NCBI GenBank assembly: GCA_030704615.1
Contig: CM060734.1
Coordinates: 35,730,042-35,794,041, forward strand
DNA: 64,000 nucleotides
Source of the DNA: Takakia lepidozioides
Lineage: Eukaryota > Streptophyta > Takakiopsida > Takakiales > Takakiaceae
Reading direction: 5' to 3'
In this document: piece after piece, positions 40,831 to 51,884 of the stretch
Position numbering within the stretch: position 1 is the stretch's first letter
How the letters are laid out: every line of letters begins with the position of its first letter
Position numbers and translations under genes: made by a program
Notes under the pieces: model-generated
What the model saw: only the letters and a program-made list of their open reading frames with translations
The model's database searches: none
What the model was told of the DNA's origin: nothing

Positions 40831-41884
40831 TTTCATTCTTGACAGTCCAGCTTCCAACACTTGAAGTAAGTTGGTCGCAAAACCACGTTGAGTTTTTCGT
40901 GGAGGGCACCCTTCTAGAAGGGGGGGACACATGTCCGACCCTAATTAGGCCTACTCCCACCACTTGACACCTGTACCCCTAACCAGGGCAAATTGGCCTG
41001 AACCATCCCCTATTTAATAGGTATCACCTTCCCGCCGTCTTTTTCTTTGGACCCCTGCATTTCTTGAAATCCCTCTAGATGTCAATGTATGAATGGAGAT
41101 GTTTGTTTTGTTTTGTTTGTTTTGTAGATTTGTCCCCAACTGCGGGGCCAGCCCTGGTGCTCGGTACCATTGGAAAGCCACGAGATGAGGAGGGGTGCAA
41201 GGGCTTGGTCTCATGATTTTTGGACCTGCGGTGTCGGAGATAGATGTGGAATTTCAAGTACTTTGGGTCGGTGGAAATTCCTGAAAAATAGCAAAGTGGG
41301 AATGGGACGATGGTTGGAGCCTGGAGAGGAGAGATATAAAGGTAAAGGTCTCCAGTTCAAATCTGGTCGTAGGCTCCGTTGAAAAAAATGCATTTGGACT
41401 TAGATACATTGGACCCTGGGCCAACGGCAGAGGCTACCCTAGAGGTCGCATTTGGGCCTCGACATAGGAGACGCATTTGCATACATAGGAGATTGCACTT
41501 GGGCTTAGATGACACATGACACTTGGGCCAACGGCACAGGCTACCCTAGTGCCTTATTATGTAACCCCCCTTTCTAATTCATGGACCACTCTAAAATGAA
41601 TTAAAGGTTGCTACATGCACTTTATTTCATTCCTCGTTTTGGCTTTATACACTAGGGGTGAAGACCAATAATGCTCCAAACTTTGGATGGTCATGGTCCC
41701 TTAAGTAAAGCGACTCTAAACTTAGTGCATGGAGAGTGGGGCTATGAGAACCCAAGTTTGAAGGTTCTCATTTTCTGCTGAGAGTGGATGTCAACCAAGC
41801 TTGGGTTTTATCTGACTCGGACCCTGGCAAAATCTAGCTTACTTCCAATATCTTGAGCATATATATGTATATATATATATAAGA

Positions 41885-42040
41885 CGCCTCCCAAGGGAAA
41901 CGTAAATTGTGGTGTCTCTGAACCCCCAAGGGTTACTACCTTCCAGCAGGAAGATGGACACATTTGTGACACCAATGAAACCACAACCACTTCCGAGGTG
42001 GTATGTGCCCATTAGCACTGGGCTACAACTTGGTTGCCCG
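41885..42040 (-). repeat. tRNA-derived SINE remnant
   Basis: On the minus strand it has a tRNA-like head GTAGCCCAGTGCTAATGGGC followed by a body similar to the element at 1,705-1,835. It lies just after the AT-rich end of duplication unit 2. Confidence 0.4.
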
Positions 42041-42780
42041 AACATCTGTACTATTACTATATAAAACAGGGGATGGAGTATGCATTAAAAAGGAACGTGG
42101 AAAAAAACATCCATGTGGAGGTTGTTAAGGCTTATAGGAGGAATTGTTTCATTAGCTCTTGGTCGCTTACTGCTTTTGGTTTTCCTCTCCTCTATATATT
42201 TTTTGTAGATATCCGTGGTGAGGGGTCTCCCAAGCAGCCCCTTAAGTTCTGGTGTACTACCATGGTAATCCACAACCCCCTAGGAATAGAGATGAGTCTT
42301 TAGTCTCTACCGGCCCCATTGGCCCGTAATGAATATCGAGACTCTCCACAGATCCCACCTGGAGTCCCTAGGCTCTTGATGAGTCCTAGAGCAAACCCCT
42401 CTACGACTTCATACTTATGACCACCCCACTTGGGAGTCCCCGCCACCTCTAGAAGCACTATTATTGGAAATTTCCCATAAAAAAACAACTAGTAACAGCC
42501 CAATTTAACCCTTGGCAATCTTTCAGACCCGTCTTCAACTTTTTGGCTAAAATCCCACACAACTTTCTCCCACCACTCATCTGCTACTTTCAACCGTTTG
42601 TGCTAACTTAGTTATGCATTGTACCTCCACTATGGAAATAAAAATATTATAATGTGGTTGTGGACCTAGAATTTGAGCTCCCACACAATACTCCCACATA
42701 TATAATTATGGTTTGACCAGATCAAATTGTGGCTTTTTGTAGTTTTCCTTCTTTTGAGACACATAAATTCTAACTACCGG
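42041..42780. other. No recognisable feature
   Basis: Only short spurious ORFs are found on either strand. The stretch carries no domain, splice pattern or clear repeat. Confidence 0.4.
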
Positions 42781-43015
42781 CCTGTAGCTCAGTTGGATAG
42801 AGCATTGAGTGCCACCAGGTGATTCTGGGTTCAAATCCTGCTACCTTGTCGGGTGTGGTATATTCCTATCCCCCTTCCCTTGGGCAGTGTCCTTAGAGCC
42901 TTGCGCTCGGTGCCTCATGGTGAGGTTACTATGAAAGAGGTTATTTTCTCCTCTCACCACAATTATTTGTGAGCGGTCGCTCCCGGGTATTTCCCTTAAT
43001 TTTTCAAAAAAGAAA
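42781..43015 (+). repeat. tRNA-derived SINE
   Basis: The head GGCCTGTAGCTCAGTTGGAT has a perfect box A and a perfectly pairing D arm (GCTC/GAGC); box B GGTTCAAATCC follows at the right distance. The anticodon and acceptor stems do not pair, so it is not a working tRNA. A body of about 160 bp follows, ending in an A-rich tail (TTTTTCAAAAAAG). The segment around box B (GGTTCAAATCCTGCTACCTT, then GTGTGG) recurs at 46,770-46,800, so at least two copies of the family are in the window. Confidence 0.7.
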
Positions 43016-44718
43016 ATCCAGTTCAATGGTGGAATAACTATATATCCTTGCCACGGCTATATGATGCTTCTTTCTATGGGCTGTTTTGTATGGGTATAAA
43101 TGATGAAAAATTGAATTGTGACAGGAGCCTCCAATGTTTCCCAAGTTTTTTTAACAAACCACATGTAGATGAGTGGGTGCTATGCCAATGCCCCACAATA
43201 TAAATTGTTTGGAAAAGTCTTGGCCATGAGTGCAATAGGCTACTATCTGGGGACCACAACTGGCAAGATTTTCCAACTTTAATATTCTGTATTTGGGGGG
43301 CCATGTCCCACCCTGAGTCATCCCATGATCATTTCACCCCACCCAGGCCCCCCAACCCGTAATATCCCCATCATATGCCACATGTAAGGGCAATGTGGCA
43401 CCGGCCACCCTAAAAATGAAGTCAAGGCCGCCACATGTACCCTCACCCTAAACTCAAACTTGCTACCAATTAGGGCATTGTGCTGCCACTTGTACAATCA
43501 ACTCAAAAAATGGAGCCCATTTTGGGCAGTGCTAACTCATAAAAAATCACCTAGGACACGGGTTTTTTTTTTTTTTTTCTCCTAATTTATTTAACAATCT
43601 GTTTTTGAGAAGAGGCTCCATGAGAGGGAGAGCTACATTTTTTGTTAAAACTTCATCCCCATCCCACAACATCTGCGGATGCTACGTGAATCTCCCAAAG
43701 GGGGTGTGACAGTCCAAAGCTTTCGCAAGGGAAAATAGACTCCTCCATAAGTTAGGCACATAGTATACATCATGTATGACTGCATGTCTCCACTGAACAC
43801 AGGTGAACACAGATTGTTTATGGTGAACATAGGTGGAATGAAAAGTGTATGTGCTTCTGAGCCGCAACAGTATCCACCAGTTTCCTCACAAAATGTTCGT
43901 GAAGTGTACTATGCAAAAGGATCGTAACCAAGTCACTATATTATAAAAACTTTCGATGTCGCTGATTCGACAATTAATTTTTCAGTGCAAACTTGCCGCG
44001 GGAGCCACAAAAATTGGCATATGTTTGACAACTGAACTAATTGTATACCTGCCGCATGACGACAACTCTACAATTCATACGAGCCCAAATGGTACCATTC
44101 TCATTCGTAATACTACACTCTGCCTCATGCCGGCAATCGTTTCTCAAACGTCAACTTCTTACCCTAACATTACGTGACATTGTCCATATGGTGCTTCGTA
44201 TTTTACTACAAAATTGACACATTTGGTCTGCATAGAAGAAGAGACTTCAACTAATATCCGAAATATCTACAGATGCTCTCTAAGTCAAGACTCAGAAATA
44301 CAAGAAACAAAACCAAGTAAAGGCAAGCGAACCTAACAGTTACTCCTGTTTTTCATGTGAGCCATTCTGTTGTCAACTATGGCTAGGTTGAAACCTCCAC
44401 CACTCTGGGCAGTTGCACGATCGGGATGCCCAATTTCCGACTTAGCTTGGTAGTTTGCTCTTCAAAAGAAACAGAGGTAGAAAGTTCAATGGCATGCTCT
44501 AATTTGGAAAAAAATTCCCTTCGACGAGCGATTCCCCAAATATCAACAGAGCAGTCGTGTCCTCCGATGCAAATTCATGTCTTGGACTTCTTGGACGTTT
44601 GCTCGAAGATGTCCTCCTTAGCTTGAACAAAAGTTGTTAATTGCTCTAGATCTTTGGTACCTTGGTCAATTAAAGACTCAAGTGGAAGCCTAAGAACAGC
44701 CTACTGCACCAAAGGCAC
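43016..44718. other. No recognisable feature
   Basis: AT-rich sequence with a poly-T tract at about 43,562-43,579. ORFs here are short and look spurious on both strands. The 3' part may include the decayed end of the P-loop pseudogene that follows. Confidence 0.4.
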
Positions 44719-45955
44719 CTAGCCCTTGTGAATCTTAGCACCATCAGAGAATTTCTGTACATATTTGAACCCATCATCATAATTGGAAGGGTCTGTGGCA
44801 AACAAAAGTAGTGGCCGCCTCAGTTTGGGTGATGTCAGACCGGAGCAGACACCCTCCAAGTGGCTGTATGCCTCAGCTCTTTTATTGGAGTCCTCTTCCA
44901 TGGCCAACCACGAGAGTTTTAAACCCACTTCGCTGGATTTTATGGTGGTTCCCAGAAGCCATCTGGAAATATAGCACTGGACTGCTGAGTGCATCCATCA
45001 CAGCAAAATTTTGACGAAGGGGGCAGGCAGTACCTCGTACAATTTGCTTCCACCGATTCAGCCGCTTGCTTTATACTGTGAAACGTATGTATCGTTGACT
45101 TTGGCAGCATGAGTTCAAAAGCAACCTACTTACCTAACAGACGGCATTCAAAGGGTCCACCTCATGCTAGCATAAAGTGAGCCAGCTGCTCAAACTATTA
45201 ACCTCTCTTCGCTACTTGCTCCATCCGGCCATTTGATTTTATGTAGAATTTCGCAACATCTATTGCTTCGTGCATCCCCATAGTCAAACTTAAGAGAGCT
45301 GCAACTTGCGATGAAGCAAATCTTAGACACACTCTGATGTACTTCTGTAGACACTTCTTCTCTGGGCCGCTTGAATTAATTCCTAGGGAGGTCCTCAGGA
45401 TCGGGAACTATCCAGTGGAAGATTTTATCACTATCCGGAGGAAATTATCCACTAGTTCTAACATGAAGCATATGGCTCTTGATTGAGGACGTGTTCATTG
45501 CATCACGCAAGTTCATCTTCAATTCTTCAATATTGTTGCCCAAAACTTGCTCGTAAAGCACTGTGCGTGCAATTCCACCTGCAAGAGCAAACCACTCCCC
45601 AATTCTGGATACCTCTAACTTGCTAAAGCATGTTACGGCTTCAATACATTTCTCTAGCTCCTCTAGTTCAAAGAGGGGCATGTATAACACAAGGGTGTCA
45701 GAATACTTCCGTTGAAGTTAAAGAGTTGCTTGTGTGCACTGCCAAAAACCAACTGCAATTTACATTGGCACAGTCCTAGAGAGATGTTTGGAATGCACCT
45801 CAAGCATGTAGATGAAACGTGGCCTCGCTTCCGGGGATCCTGCTGAGGGCAACCTTCAATCCAGAACAATCACTTTCTCGTCAATTAAGAATTTTGCCAC
45901 CATCGGTGCAGCAAGGTGTGACTTACCAATTCCAGGGGTGCCCGTGAGTAAAGTT
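44719..45955 (-). pseudogene. P-loop NTPase pseudogene of RHS/Crinkler type
   Basis: On the minus strand, starting at about 45,953, the frame reads a Walker A motif TGTPGIGKSHLAAPMVAKFL, then a strand ending VIVLD. Downstream fragments are RPRFIYMLEVHSKHL, LYMPLFELEELEKCIEAV and GEWFALAGGIARTVLYEQVL, and a last piece at 44,994-44,719. Several stops and frame changes break it. The order of Walker A, a long charged region and an L-x-L-E-E-L-E segment with a G-G-I-x-R motif resembles the P-loop domain of RHS (retrotransposon hot spot) and Crinkler-like proteins known from protists, oomycetes and fungi and scattered in plants. The name is an inference from pattern only. The Ty3/gypsy element appears to have inserted just upstream of the Walker A region. 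Confidence 0.5.
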
Positions 45956-46059
45956 TGTTAGAGGGCTGCTTGGGACTTAGACGCTTTTACGGGTTCTGTG
46001 GGGTACCCTTAATTTTTGCGCAGACTGAGACCAACATGAGCCTTAGGGGTGACAGCAGC

Positions 46060-46265
46060 AGGCTTTAGGGGGGTTACACAGCCCGACACAGTCCGACACA
46101 GCCGACACAGCCGGCCACAGCTTCGCACAGCCGACACAGCCCAACACAGCCAGTCACAGCCGACACAGCCGGCCACAGCTTCGCACAGCCAACACAGCCC
46201 GACACAGCCGCCACAGCTTCGCACAGCCCTACACAGCCCGACACAGCCAGTCACAGCCCGCCACA
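46060..46265 (+). repeat. Tandem array of about 10-bp units (ACACAGCCNG)
   Basis: Some twenty imperfect copies of a decamer around CACAGCC, with higher-order repeats such as GGCCACAGCTTCGCACAGCC. The CACTA element inserted at its right edge; a few units continue at 51,188-51,235. A related array lies after integrase at 58,600-58,800. Confidence 0.85.
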
Positions 46266-46292
46266 CACTACAACAGATTGCGGCTTTTACGA
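46266..46292 (+). repeat. Left terminal inverted repeat of CACTA element
   Basis: CACTACAACAGATTGCGGCT followed by TTTTACG. It pairs with 51,161-51,187 with one difference (G/A at position 11). Confidence 0.9.
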
Positions 46293-46732
46293 CTCCCATG
46301 GATGCGCAGTCATGACAGATTTGTGGCAGAAATGCCATTTGCAGTCGTAAAATGCTTTTGAAGTCATAATGCAGGTCTGGGGAAGGCGTATATGCGACTG
46401 CATGGCTCCGGACTCTGCGGAACACAGGTCAAACATGTTTGACCACGAATATTGGCATGGCAGATATGACTACCAGTCACGGTCATGGCTACACTAGAAT
46501 GACGTGTGTATATTGCTAGAAAGACATATGACTTCATGACTCTCACTCTAATGCATTCTGCCAGATCATCACATGGATGAATCACTACATGACTGCACAT
46601 GTCAACACATGCTTTTCTGGTTATATATATAATATATGAGTATTTATATTTTGAAAAAACGGAGACTCTGACCACTAGAATCAATTTTAAAAAAAACAAA
46701 ATGCAAATTTTTTTTTAAAAAAACACATCGGC

Positions 46733-46925
46733 TGGTAAGTGCACAGTGTGTCGCCCTGGTGGTTTAGGGTTCAAACCTGCTGCCTTATCCCGTGTGTGGG
46801 ATTGTTCGTGACAGTATGTCTGGGCGTTGATCGTCATGTACGTCTTATGGCCCATAAATGAGCGGGTGAATTTTCCCCCCTCCTCAAGGACCTATGGTTT
46901 CCTTTAAGAAAAAATAAAAAAAATA
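46733..46925 (+). repeat. SINE copy inside the CACTA element
   Basis: Same family as 42,781-43,015: box-B region GGTTCAAACCTGCTGCCTTA and the following GTGTGTGG segment, ending in an A-rich tail (AAAAAATAAAAAAAATAAAA). The head is more diverged and box A is not clear. Confidence 0.55.
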
Positions 46926-47081
46926 AAAAAAATAAAAAATCAAAGAGGGGCTTTTAGGGTTTACAAAAAGGTTAAAAAACTTAAAAAGTTGCCCATCACG
47001 GTAGCGTGAACAAACTTAGAGCGAGCGGGAGGGAGAGAGAGAGAGAGGGTTGGGACTTAGAGCGAGCGAGCGGGAGAGAGG

Positions 47082-50000
47082 GCAAACATGCATGGGAGGC
47101 CCGCAGTTGGATCAACCTTCGCATTTGGAGCAAGCAACCCTAGAAACGCTACGGTATGTGTGCGAGGAGGTTTCGGCTGGGAGCCCGCCGTTCTTGGGAG
47201 AGTCAGCTTCGTCTTAGCAGGCCGTGTTTCAATCTCTACCCGCTCGGCCCTGATTTTACAGCACGGAGCAGAGCTGGCATGAGTTTCTAAAAGATCCTTC
47301 ACGATGGTGGGACAACCGCAATCGCAAGGTGTGGCTTTTTCTTAATGTACGATGTGAAGAAGTTTGTCCATCCTGCAAATCTAGGTTGTTGGCTCCTGTT
47401 AGTACCATGATTTGGTATTCTTCCTGATGTTTACAAGGTTCTTGGGAGAGTTAGCTTGGTCTTAGCAGGCCGTGTTTCAATCTTTGCCCACTCAGCTGCA
47501 CCGTGGTGGTTCTCACTGACCAATCCGACATTACCTGACTACAGAAACAAGCAGCACACTGAAGAGGTCCTCTTGGGTTCATGGTCAGTCAAATCCTCCA
47601 TGGGCCATGACACGAGGTCGAGGACAATGTGGTGAGGGCACCTTCTTCTTCGACCTATTTCAACTTGTTTTGCCCTCTCATCAAACTCGGCCCTTCATTT
47701 GCAGCACGGAGCAGAGTTGGCATGAGATTTTTAAAGATCCTTCACGATGGTGCGACAACCGCAATGGCAAGGTGTGGCTTTTCCTTAATGTACGATGTGA
47801 AGAAGTTTGTCCATCCTGCAAATGTGGGCTGTTGGCTCCTGTTAGTACCATGATTTGGTATTCTTCCTGATGTTTCAAGGTTCTTGGGAGAGTCAGCTTG
47901 GTCTTCGCAGGCCGTGTTTCAATCTCTGCCTGCTCATCTGCACCGTGCTGGTTCTCACAGACCAATCCGACATTACCTGACTACAAGACACAAGCAGCAC
48001 ACACAAGAGGTCCTTTTGGGTTGATGGTCGGTCAAATCCTCTATGGGTTCTTCTTCGACCTATTTTCAGCCTGTTTTGCCCTCTCATCAGACTCGGCCTT
48101 GAGATGCATATTGAATTATGTAAGTTAGCTCGTTGCTCATTGATAAGTAGGGTTGGGGGTGTTTGCTGGAATGATTGTTGTATGCATGATTTTGTGCAGA
48201 GGCATAGATAGCTGAAGGAGCAGGGATAGAGTGTGGAAGAGGGCCAAATTTCAAGCTCCAGATTATCTATGATTCCCTGTGGAAGGATAGATACAAGAAA
48301 CCTGCATGGGTAGATGGTCAATTGGAAGCCGCAGCACAATTGATACAATCAAGCACTGCTAATGAAGGCACCTTCTGAAACACATTTCACCCTATATTCC
48401 CCTCTTATCAGAATCGGCCCTAAATTTTCATGTTCAATTCTGCAAGTTAGCTGGTTGAGTGAATTTAGTTGGAGTGACTTTGACATGATACTGCCAATGT
48501 GACAAGAGTATGCATTGAACCCATTGGTAGCGGGATATTGGGATATCTCTTGGCCATGTGCCATCGTCAAAGCTGAAACTGTACTAGTTGTCATTCTGAC
48601 CACTGCCCTAGTGGACATGTATGCCAAATGTGGGTGTAGCAAGCCTGATGCAAAGGGAGAGTTCGACAACATGGCTAAATGAGATGTGGTGTTGTGGACT
48701 GCCATGATTGTAAGGTGTGTGTAGCATAGGTGTGGGAGTAAGGCTTTGGAAACCTAAGAACAAATGATGTGGGAAAGGATGAAGCCAAACCAGGTCATGT
48801 TCATTTGTGTTTGTTAATATGCATATGCGAGCCTAGCAGCCCTAGGAAGGGGCCAAGAGGTTCATGGTGACATCATCAAAGCTGGAATTGTATCTGATGT
48901 CATTCTGAACATTCCCCTGGTGTACATGTATGTCAAATGCGAGCCTAGTAGCCCTGGAAAGGACGCAAAGGTCCATTATCAAATCTGGAATTGTACCACT
49001 AGATGTCACTCTAAACACTGCCTTGGTGGATATGTATGTCAAATGCACGCCTGGCAGCCCTGAAAAAGGGTACAGAGGTCCACGGTGATATTGTCAAAGC
49101 TGGTATTGTATTTGATGTGATTCTGAACGTTGCCGTAGTGGACATGTATGCCAAGGTTGCAGGGTGCAACTACAAGGATACATGGTTGTTTTGATAATAT
49201 GGCTGAATGAGATGTGGTACCAGCCTAGCCCATAATTGCACTTACCTAGAGTAGGCAATGAGTGAAGACGGGGTTTGTGATGTTGATCGTCCAAGCTGGA
49301 ATTAAACAAATGTTGTTCTGAACTATGCCCTTGTGGACTTGTATGCCAAATTGGGGTGCATGGAGGATGATGATCCCAGGATATGCACAACAGCGGCACG
49401 GGATGGAGGCCCTTTGGAGAGGTCTATGAGCAAGTGGTGTGGGAAGGGATACTGCAGCGCAACCCATCGCGTTTGTTACATTTGCAACATGTGTGCAAGC
49501 CTGGCAACCCTGCAAAATAGCAAAGAGGTTCGTGGTGGAATTGTACTAGATGTCGATCTGAACTTTGACATGATGCCAATGTGACAACAGGAAAGTATCC
49601 AGAAACAGGTCACAGAGACGAGGAGAAGTTGTGGAATGGTGGGACAACCGAGGGAAAAAGGTTAATGCCTGTTAGATTATAGAGGGCAGACGCAATTCAG
49701 CATAGGAACTAGTGTGATAAGCTGAGTTGGGTGTTTCCTAGAACAAATGTAGGCTGTCATTATCAGCTGCAAGGCAAGGAAGTATGCATGATTTGTGCAG
49801 AAGCAGTGATAGCTGAAAGAGCAGGGATAGAGTATGGGTCCAGATTCATCCAAGAGGGCCAGATTTCAAGCACATGATTACCTATGATTACCTGTGGATT
49901 TAGCTATAAGAAACCTGCATGGGTAGATGGTGAACTGGAAGCCGCAGGAGTAGCAGCACAATTGATAAAATCAAGCACTGCTAATAAAGGCACCTTCTTC

Positions 50001-50530
50001 AACACATTTCACCCTGTTTTTCCCTCTTATCAGAACCAGCCCTAAATTTCAATGTCTGCAAGTTAGCTGGTTGAGTGAATCTAGTTTGGAGTGACTTTGA
50101 CATGATATTGCCAATGTGACAACAAGAAAGTATCGAAAAACAGTTAACGGAGATGAGGGGAAGCTGTGGAATGAATACTTTTCTGACCCCAGTCAATGGT
50201 GGGACAACCGAGGCAAAAAGGTAAATGCCTGTTGGATTACAGAGAGTAACAGATGCAATTGAGAATAGGAACTAGTGTGGTAAGTTGAATTGGGTGTTTG
50301 CTGGAACAAATGTAGGCTGTCATTGTCAGCTGCTAACAGCAATACAAGGATATATGCATGATCTATGCAGAGGCATGGATAGCTGAAGGAGCAGGGATAG
50401 AGTGTGGGTCCAGATCATCCAAGAAAGCCGGATTTCAAGCTCCAGATTACCGATGATTCCCTGTGGAAGGATAGCTACAAGAAACCTGCATGGGTAGATG
50501 GTCATGGGTAGATGGTAGATAGTTTGGAGT
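47082..50530 (+). pseudogene. Captured, repeated fragments of an OSB-type (PDF-motif) organellar ssDNA-binding protein gene
   Basis: The first half of the motif occurs four times: WHEFLKDPSRWWDNRNRK (about 47,275-47,329), a near copy at 47,718-47,771, WWDNRGKK at about 49,635-49,661, and YFSDPSQWWDNRGKK at about 50,176-50,220. Each ends AAG|GT like a splice donor. The second half occurs three times: PNFKLQIIYDSLWKDRYKKP then AWVDG (48,248-48,325), PDFKH-x-LW with stops (49,862-49,935), and PDFKLQ-x-DSLW-x-KKPAWVDG (50,430-50,505). WWDNR...PDFK...LW...PxWV is the PDF motif of plant OSB proteins of mitochondria and plastids. A possible first exon with ATG lies at about 47,088. Stops and frame changes exclude a functional protein. 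The intron between motif halves shows capture at the DNA level, not by retroposition. Confidence 0.65.
48590..49450 (+). pseudogene. Degenerate PPR-repeat fragments inside the CACTA element
   Basis: Frames read ALVDMYAKCG (48,605-48,634) and DVVLWTAMI (about 48,683-48,710), both signature phrases of plant PLS-class pentatricopeptide repeat proteins. Related pieces (VHGDIIKAGI, LNxxLVxMYVKC, VVDMYAK) recur at 48,856-48,950, 49,000-49,050, 49,078-49,156 and 49,325-49,355. The frame is broken many times and the pieces look like duplicated copies of one stretch. This is a gene fragment, not a gene. Confidence 0.6.
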
Positions 50531-51160
50531 GACTTTGATATGATATTGCCAAAGTGACAATAAAAAAGTATCCATAAACAGGTAACAGTAGCAGATGCAA
50601 TTCAGCACAGGCACTAAGGCAAACTCTCCTTCCCCGTAAGGGTGTGTTTTGGTATCTGAGCGAATAAATATTTTATCTAAGAATATAATTTCAAAAATTC
50701 GTTATTTAATAATGTGCCACTGTCCCATGTTGGTCAGTAATAATAATTATAATAACAAATAATTATAATAATTATTTTAGTAATTATAATAACAATAAAG
50801 TAAATCTACAACCCCCAACAGCGACGCGTGTCAATTGACATGATGAACCACGTGTCAAAATCACGATGCGACACATGTTGACGTCTGATTCCCTCCTCTG
50901 CAGTCGGATGGCGTCGCAGTCTGACACGTGGCGTGTTTTGTAGAGAGCACGTGTCTCTATTACACAACGGCTGACATGGACCCGTTCAGTCATTCAGTAA
51001 TGCCAGCGTCTATGACTACCCCCACAGCTCCTCTGGCGCCACGTGACAGCCAGCCTGGAGAGCCATATCTGCCATGTCACAACTGACTAGGTCTTTACGT
51101 CTGCAGAGTCAGGAAGTCGTAAATGGCTTCCATGACTGCATTTGCAGTCATAACACAGAG

Positions 51161-51187
51161 ACGTAAAAGCCGCAATTTGTTGTAGTG
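51161..51187 (-). repeat. Right terminal inverted repeat of CACTA element
   Basis: On the minus strand CACTACAACAAATTGCGGCT followed by TTTTACG; followed outside by ACA, which matches the triplet before the left end. Confidence 0.9.
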
Positions 51188-51864
51188 ACAGCCTGATACA
51201 ACCAGTCACAGCTCGGCACAGCTGGGGGACAGTTATCATTGGCAGGGAACGACTGTGGGGGAACGACATCTGAAAAAGGAACGTGTACTACAGGGATGAC
51301 GGTTAGTTAGGAAAGCGGTTAGAACAGCTTGTAGGTAGATAAAGCCAAGAGCGGGGACGTCTGGGGGATCACTTCTGGGGGGACTTCTGGCATCACGGCT
51401 GGGAGATCAGGCGGGGAGCGCATCTCTGAGCGAAAAGATGGAGAGCACGAAGTAGGAGGAGAGACGATCTGTTGATGCTTGATGAATGCAAGCTGTAGAG
51501 TTGTAATGTAGAGCAGTTTAGAGACGCCATGGCTTCAGCCTGATACTTCATAGAAATTAATCTGATACATACTTCATACTCACACTATGTAGAGAGACTT
51601 GAGTGAAGCTGTGGAATGGATGGATGAGTTGATGGAACCTGATAGATTGCTGAAGCAATCTGATACTTAAATTGCCAACAGTAAGGTAACTTGCTAACAT
51701 GAATACGGGAAGGAATACAAATAGGAAACACCCCCATGATACACTAGTTGTAGGTCATGACTGATTGTTCTGAGCGGGCTGAGTGCTTAGAGATTTCCAA
51801 CTCTTCTATCTTGGAGTTCCCACCTCGGATAGCGAAGGGATGGGTGAGTAAAAGCCGCTCGACA

Positions 51865-51884
51865 TTTGGCGACCATACTGGGGA
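51865..51884 (+). other. Putative primer-binding site of the Ty3/gypsy element
   Basis: TTTGGCGACCATACTGGGGA directly follows the proposed LTR end. It resembles the TTTGGCGAC...TGGGGA-type sites of plant Tat-like elements, which pair with a tRNA 3' end. The exact tRNA is not determined. Confidence 0.55.

Larger units (their letters stand above)
35042..41880. repeat. Tandem duplication unit 2
   Basis: A direct repeat of unit 1 that starts inside eS17 intron 4 sequence (shared ATGTCTGAC at the junction) and ends in the AT-rich repeat near 41,880. Private features: insertions at about 39,915-40,255 and 40,905-41,610, and loss of unit 1's 29,999-30,635 block from that site. In 41,400-41,560 a roughly 45-bp phrase (GGGCCAACGGCAGAGGCTAC and its near copy) occurs twice about 115 bp apart. 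Gene-free stretches 35,166-36,767 and 38,927-41,880 hold no other supported gene. Confidence 0.88.
46266..51187. mobile_element. Non-autonomous CACTA transposon carrying gene fragments (4,922 bp)
   Basis: The left end is CACTACAACAGATTGCGGCT and the right end, read on the minus strand, is CACTACAACAAATTGCGGCT; the match continues through TTTTACG, giving about 27 bp of inverted terminal repeat with one mismatch. The element is flanked by ACA at 46,263-46,265 and ACA at 51,188-51,190, the 3-bp target duplication typical of CACTA (En/Spm). Sub-terminal zones hold repeated TGACTGCA/TGCAGTCA motifs on both sides and a shared CATGGCAGATATG, as expected for transposase-binding regions. No transposase or second CACTA ORF is seen. 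The inside carries a SINE copy and degenerate OSB-type and PPR-type gene fragments. Confidence 0.88.
45956..51864 (+). repeat. Putative 5' LTR of the Ty3/gypsy element, split by the CACTA insertion
   Basis: Proposed limits are TGTTAG at 45,956 and CTCGACA at 51,864, directly before the primer-binding site. Without the 4,922-bp CACTA element and its 3-bp duplication the LTR would be about 980 bp. The left limit is where homology to the P-loop pseudogene stops. The second half (51,188-51,864) has no supported gene and contains a possible promoter around 51,340. No second LTR copy is available for confirmation. Confidence 0.5.

Noticed and set aside
42781-42860. A genuine tRNA gene
   Set aside because: Boxes A and B and the D arm are good, but the acceptor and anticodon stems do not pair, and the sequence continues into a SINE-like body with an A-rich tail.
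46060-46265. CRISPR-like array
   Set aside because: Units are about 10 bp, contiguous and without spacers; a simple tandem array in a plant retrotransposon LTR region.
46009-46425. Cys/Trp-rich minus-strand protein (138 codons) and its plus-strand partner
   Set aside because: Artefact of translating the 10-bp tandem array.
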